Source: Apoderus coryli
Taxonomy: Eukaryota; Arthropoda; Insecta; Coleoptera; Attelabidae
Direction: 5' to 3'
Length of the DNA: 64,000 nt
Assembly: GCA_911728435.2 (NCBI GenBank)
Contig: OU452198.1
Coordinates: forward strand, 40,205,902-40,269,901
Part shown: positions 61,363-64,000 of the stretch, in pieces
Layout: each line of letters begins with the position of its first letter
Numbering within the stretch: the stretch's first letter is position 1
Made by a program: the position numbers and the translations under genes
Notes under the pieces: generated by a model
Told to the model about the DNA's origin: nothing
What the model saw: the letters and a program-made list of their open reading frames with translations, nothing else
The model's database searches: none

Positions 61363-62139
61363 CAAAGCAAAATACAATGCAATGTAAAAAATCAGGCCCA
61401 ACTAATTTTGAGCCTTTTATTGTGATGTTTATGTTGAACTCTAGGGGTTTTTGAGCAAAATACCATGACCTTTCTTTTATCCTACCTGTTTTTTGAAATT
61501 ATTATGTCTATCCAACGTCAGTATTTCTATAGAAAATAAATACTTTAATGATTTCAAATCTCTCTCTCTCTCTAGTATGCATCAAGTTCTTTAGTATAAT
61601 AATAGCATACGTTGCATTCATGAAGGAGTTTGTATCGCTGAATTGTGTATGTGATGTTGCACCAATAAATTCCAAAGATTTCAATAATATAAATTTTATG
61701 AAAAATTCCAGCGATACCAAACTGATGTCGTTCTTATTGCTTCACATATAAATATAATTCTTTCGTATGAACCTACGTTGTGGAGTGTATAATGTATGGT
61801 AGCCTATATTTGCAAATATATAACTTATATTTTGTGGAGTTTCTCGTTGAAAAATTATTTCTTATCTTGAATGCTCTCCTTAGAAAGTTGGACTACTTGA
61901 AGAAGTTTATTAGGATCTGTTGTAAAGTACATAAATATACAGACAGTCCCATTATATTTAATTACTATATTTGGTAATATTACAACACTCCTTATAAAAA
62001 GCCGTTTTCATTCCTAAATGAGGAATAAAGTACTTTCGTCACTTTATGAGGCCAACATATTTATTAAACTATCATGTCATTCGATAATCCTCACGGTTTT
62101 AGAGACGATTACGATTTTTAATCATATTTCAATATTATA
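61363..62139. other. Stretch without a recognisable gene
   Basis: AT-rich with a short CT run (61559-61575). Open frames at 61548-61751 and 61780-61977 are unconvincing. Confidence 0.4.
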
Positions 62140-64000
62140 CAGGGTGTCCGGAAAAAGGAGGTCAATCCGTTAACCACAGATTCCTTGAGCAAAATAATAT
62201 GAGTTTTAAGATGTCATTTTTCATTTTAGCTCTCCATATTCGATATACAGGGCGTCAAAGTTGAAAATTTAAAACCAATATTTTTAAATAAGTCTAGTAT
62301 TTAATGAGATATTGGATTCACATTTAGTGTGTTGCTTCAGCATAAAGAGCTACTTATTTCCAAAAAACAACACAAAAAACAATTTCTTAATAGCCAAAAT
62401 ACGGGATGTTCAGTATCCATTGACCCCCCCAGTTTTTTATTACGTACGCCAATGACTTCTAAACTAAATTTTTATAGGTTACTATGTATTTTTTATTATT
62501 TTTTAACTCTTATAAAATTTGGATAAAATCATTTGTTTTTGAGATATTTTGAAAAGTATTGGCTCTTGTTGTCTATGCGGCTCACGGTATTTTCACTACT
62601 AAATCAAGCATATTTAACTCAAATTACCCCATTACCGTGCATCAAATTAAGTACAGTTTTCGAAAAGGTAATAAAACTAAACACTACGAACACGAAATTG
62701 TTTATTATTTTTAACTTAATTTGAAGCATCATAGTCAAATATTAATTATTTAAACATATTATTTTAAAAACATGAAAAAGTAACTAAACAAACTTTTTTT
62801 CAATGCATATGCGAGCTCTTTTTAGTAAAGAAAATTTAAAGTCTTCCCCAGCTTTTAAGATTCTCTCTATTAAATTATTTTCACTCAAAATCGGAACTTT
62901 ACAAACAAAATTTTTCATGCAACCATAAGGGACAAGATCTGGGTATCGGGGTGGCCATTTAACAAGAGCACCTTGGCCTCGCCCAATCCAGCGTTGGGGA
63001 AAGTTTTCATGTAAGTATCTCCTTCCATTCCTAGCAAAATGTGCTTGTGCACCATCAAGTTGAAACCAAATGTTTTCTCTAATTAAGAGAGGCAAATCGT
63101 CAAGTAAATCGGGCAGTATGTTTTGAAGAAATGCTAAAAATGAATCACCAGTCAAATTCCCTGGTAAAATTACAGGACCCAAAAAGAAATTATCCACGAC
63201 ATGAACTCACACGTTGACTTTAAAGTTTACTTGATGATGTGTCTACGGTCTTCCCTAAAACTTCCACTGTGCCTTAGTCGCCTAACCAAATTTGAAAAAT
63301 ACCTTCGTTTTGGATAATTTCGATTAGGGAACTTTCTGCGTACCGCCTAGCGGCTAAACTAGCGTTAGAGTTACATTTTCCTATTAAATAAACAAAAATA
63401 CAATTTTACTGATCATAATCAATCAAAAAATGTCTTTAAATCTTATCCATGATTAAAACCATATCCGTCATTTCCGCAAAAAATTATAACATTGTTTCGT
63501 CTACGATCCAGTTTCGTTGTGTTTACTTAGAAAATTACCGATAATTAAAAATATTAACCTTTAAACCCTAACCTACTGTCAAATAGTGACAACTAATTTC
63601 ACAACAAGAAAACATTGCTTAAGTAGGTATCCAAGGTAACACCAGAGTGGCTTGATATTTCAACATTATAAGATTAGCCAGAGCCGCCGAGGCATGAAAC
63701 AAGAGCCAATACTTTTCAAAATATCTCAAAAACAAATGATTTGATCGGATTTTATAAGAGTTAAAAAATTATCAAAAATACATAGTAACCTATAAAAACT
63801 TAGTTTAAAAGTCATTGGCGTACGTAATAAAAAATTGGGGGGGTCTATGGGTACTGAACATCCCGTATTTTGGCTATTAAGACATTTTTTTTTGTGTTGT
63901 TTTTTGGAAAGAAGTAGTTCTTTATGCTGAAGCAACACCCTAAATTTGAGTCCAATATCTCAATAAATACTAGCATTATTTAAAAATATTGGTTTTACAT
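62140..64000 (-). mobile_element. Tc1/mariner-type element with long inverted repeats, cut by the window end
   Basis: Starts at TA|CAGGGTGTCCGG. The block 62272 to about 62565 is the reverse complement of about 63706 to 64000, so the right repeat runs off the window. On the minus strand 63197-62784 encodes the C-terminal half of a transposase: FFLGPVILPGNLTGDSFLAF, IWFQLDGAQAHFARNGRRYL (second catalytic Asp), RWIGRG, WPPRYPDLVP (third catalytic position). The N-terminal half was not found in frame. It is probably inactive. Confidence 0.85.

Noticed and set aside
1..64000. CRISPR arrays, operons, bacterial ribosome binding sites, rRNA or complete tRNA genes
   Set aside because: None seen. The window is eukaryotic with spliced genes.

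Overview
This is a 64 kb piece of an AT-rich, intron-containing animal genome, almost certainly insect. The evidence is a classical odorant-binding-protein gene, a Sas-4/CPAP centriole gene of insect size, short GT-AG introns, and a load of insect-type Tc1/mariner, hAT, pogo and non-LTR elements. Some of the LINE remnants resemble families I associate with beetles, but the order is not proven by the sequence.

Five host genes can be supported. (1) A complete nine-exon Sas-4/CPAP (CENPJ) gene on the minus strand (27304 to 14456). It predicts 919 aa with a consistent frame at every junction, although its introns hold a hAT element, a LINE, a mariner remnant and a SINE candidate. (2) A three-exon odorant-binding protein on the plus strand (30949-33359, 166 aa, classical six-cysteine spacing). 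(3) A THAP zinc-finger gene or pseudogene on the minus strand (39056-38396), with a one-base frameshift inside the zinc finger. (4) A two-exon gene on the plus strand (39987-40427) for an unrecognised 126-aa secreted helical protein. (5) The last two exons of a RASL10-type Ras-like GTPase on the minus strand (55392-46061). They are separated by an 8.7 kb intron that carries a nearly intact pogo/Tigger transposon and a complete short hAT element. The exon with the P-loop was not found and probably lies beyond the window.

Most of the rest is mobile DNA. Positions 1-5720 hold three long inverted-repeat (foldback) elements and an RTE-like LINE fragment. 7.5-8.8 kb is a mariner remnant. 11-14 kb has a small foldback, a MADF-bearing element and a LINE fragment. 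28.5-30 kb has a MITE and transposase fragments. 33.8-35.1 kb is a candidate mariner-type MITE. 40.8-43.0 kb is a foldback with about 630-bp arms around a tesmin-like CXC reading frame. 44.1-48.4 kb has mariner pieces and a satellite-like array. 51-61 kb has MITEs, hAT elements and LINE tails. The window ends inside a Tc1/mariner-type element with long terminal repeats.

The most interesting signal is a roughly 40-nt RNA module that occurs nine times, on both strands. Each copy has a hammerhead-ribozyme core (CTGAWGA ... GAAA, usually exact). Most have a short stem I (AGCCA/TGGCT-like), a hairpin stem II whose sequence differs between copies while pairing is kept, and a minimal self-complementary stem III (ACATGT or GCATGC). 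Five copies lie in the arms of three foldback elements. This fits hammerhead ribozymes of Penelope-like or retrozyme-type retroelements, but no matching reverse transcriptase is visible here.
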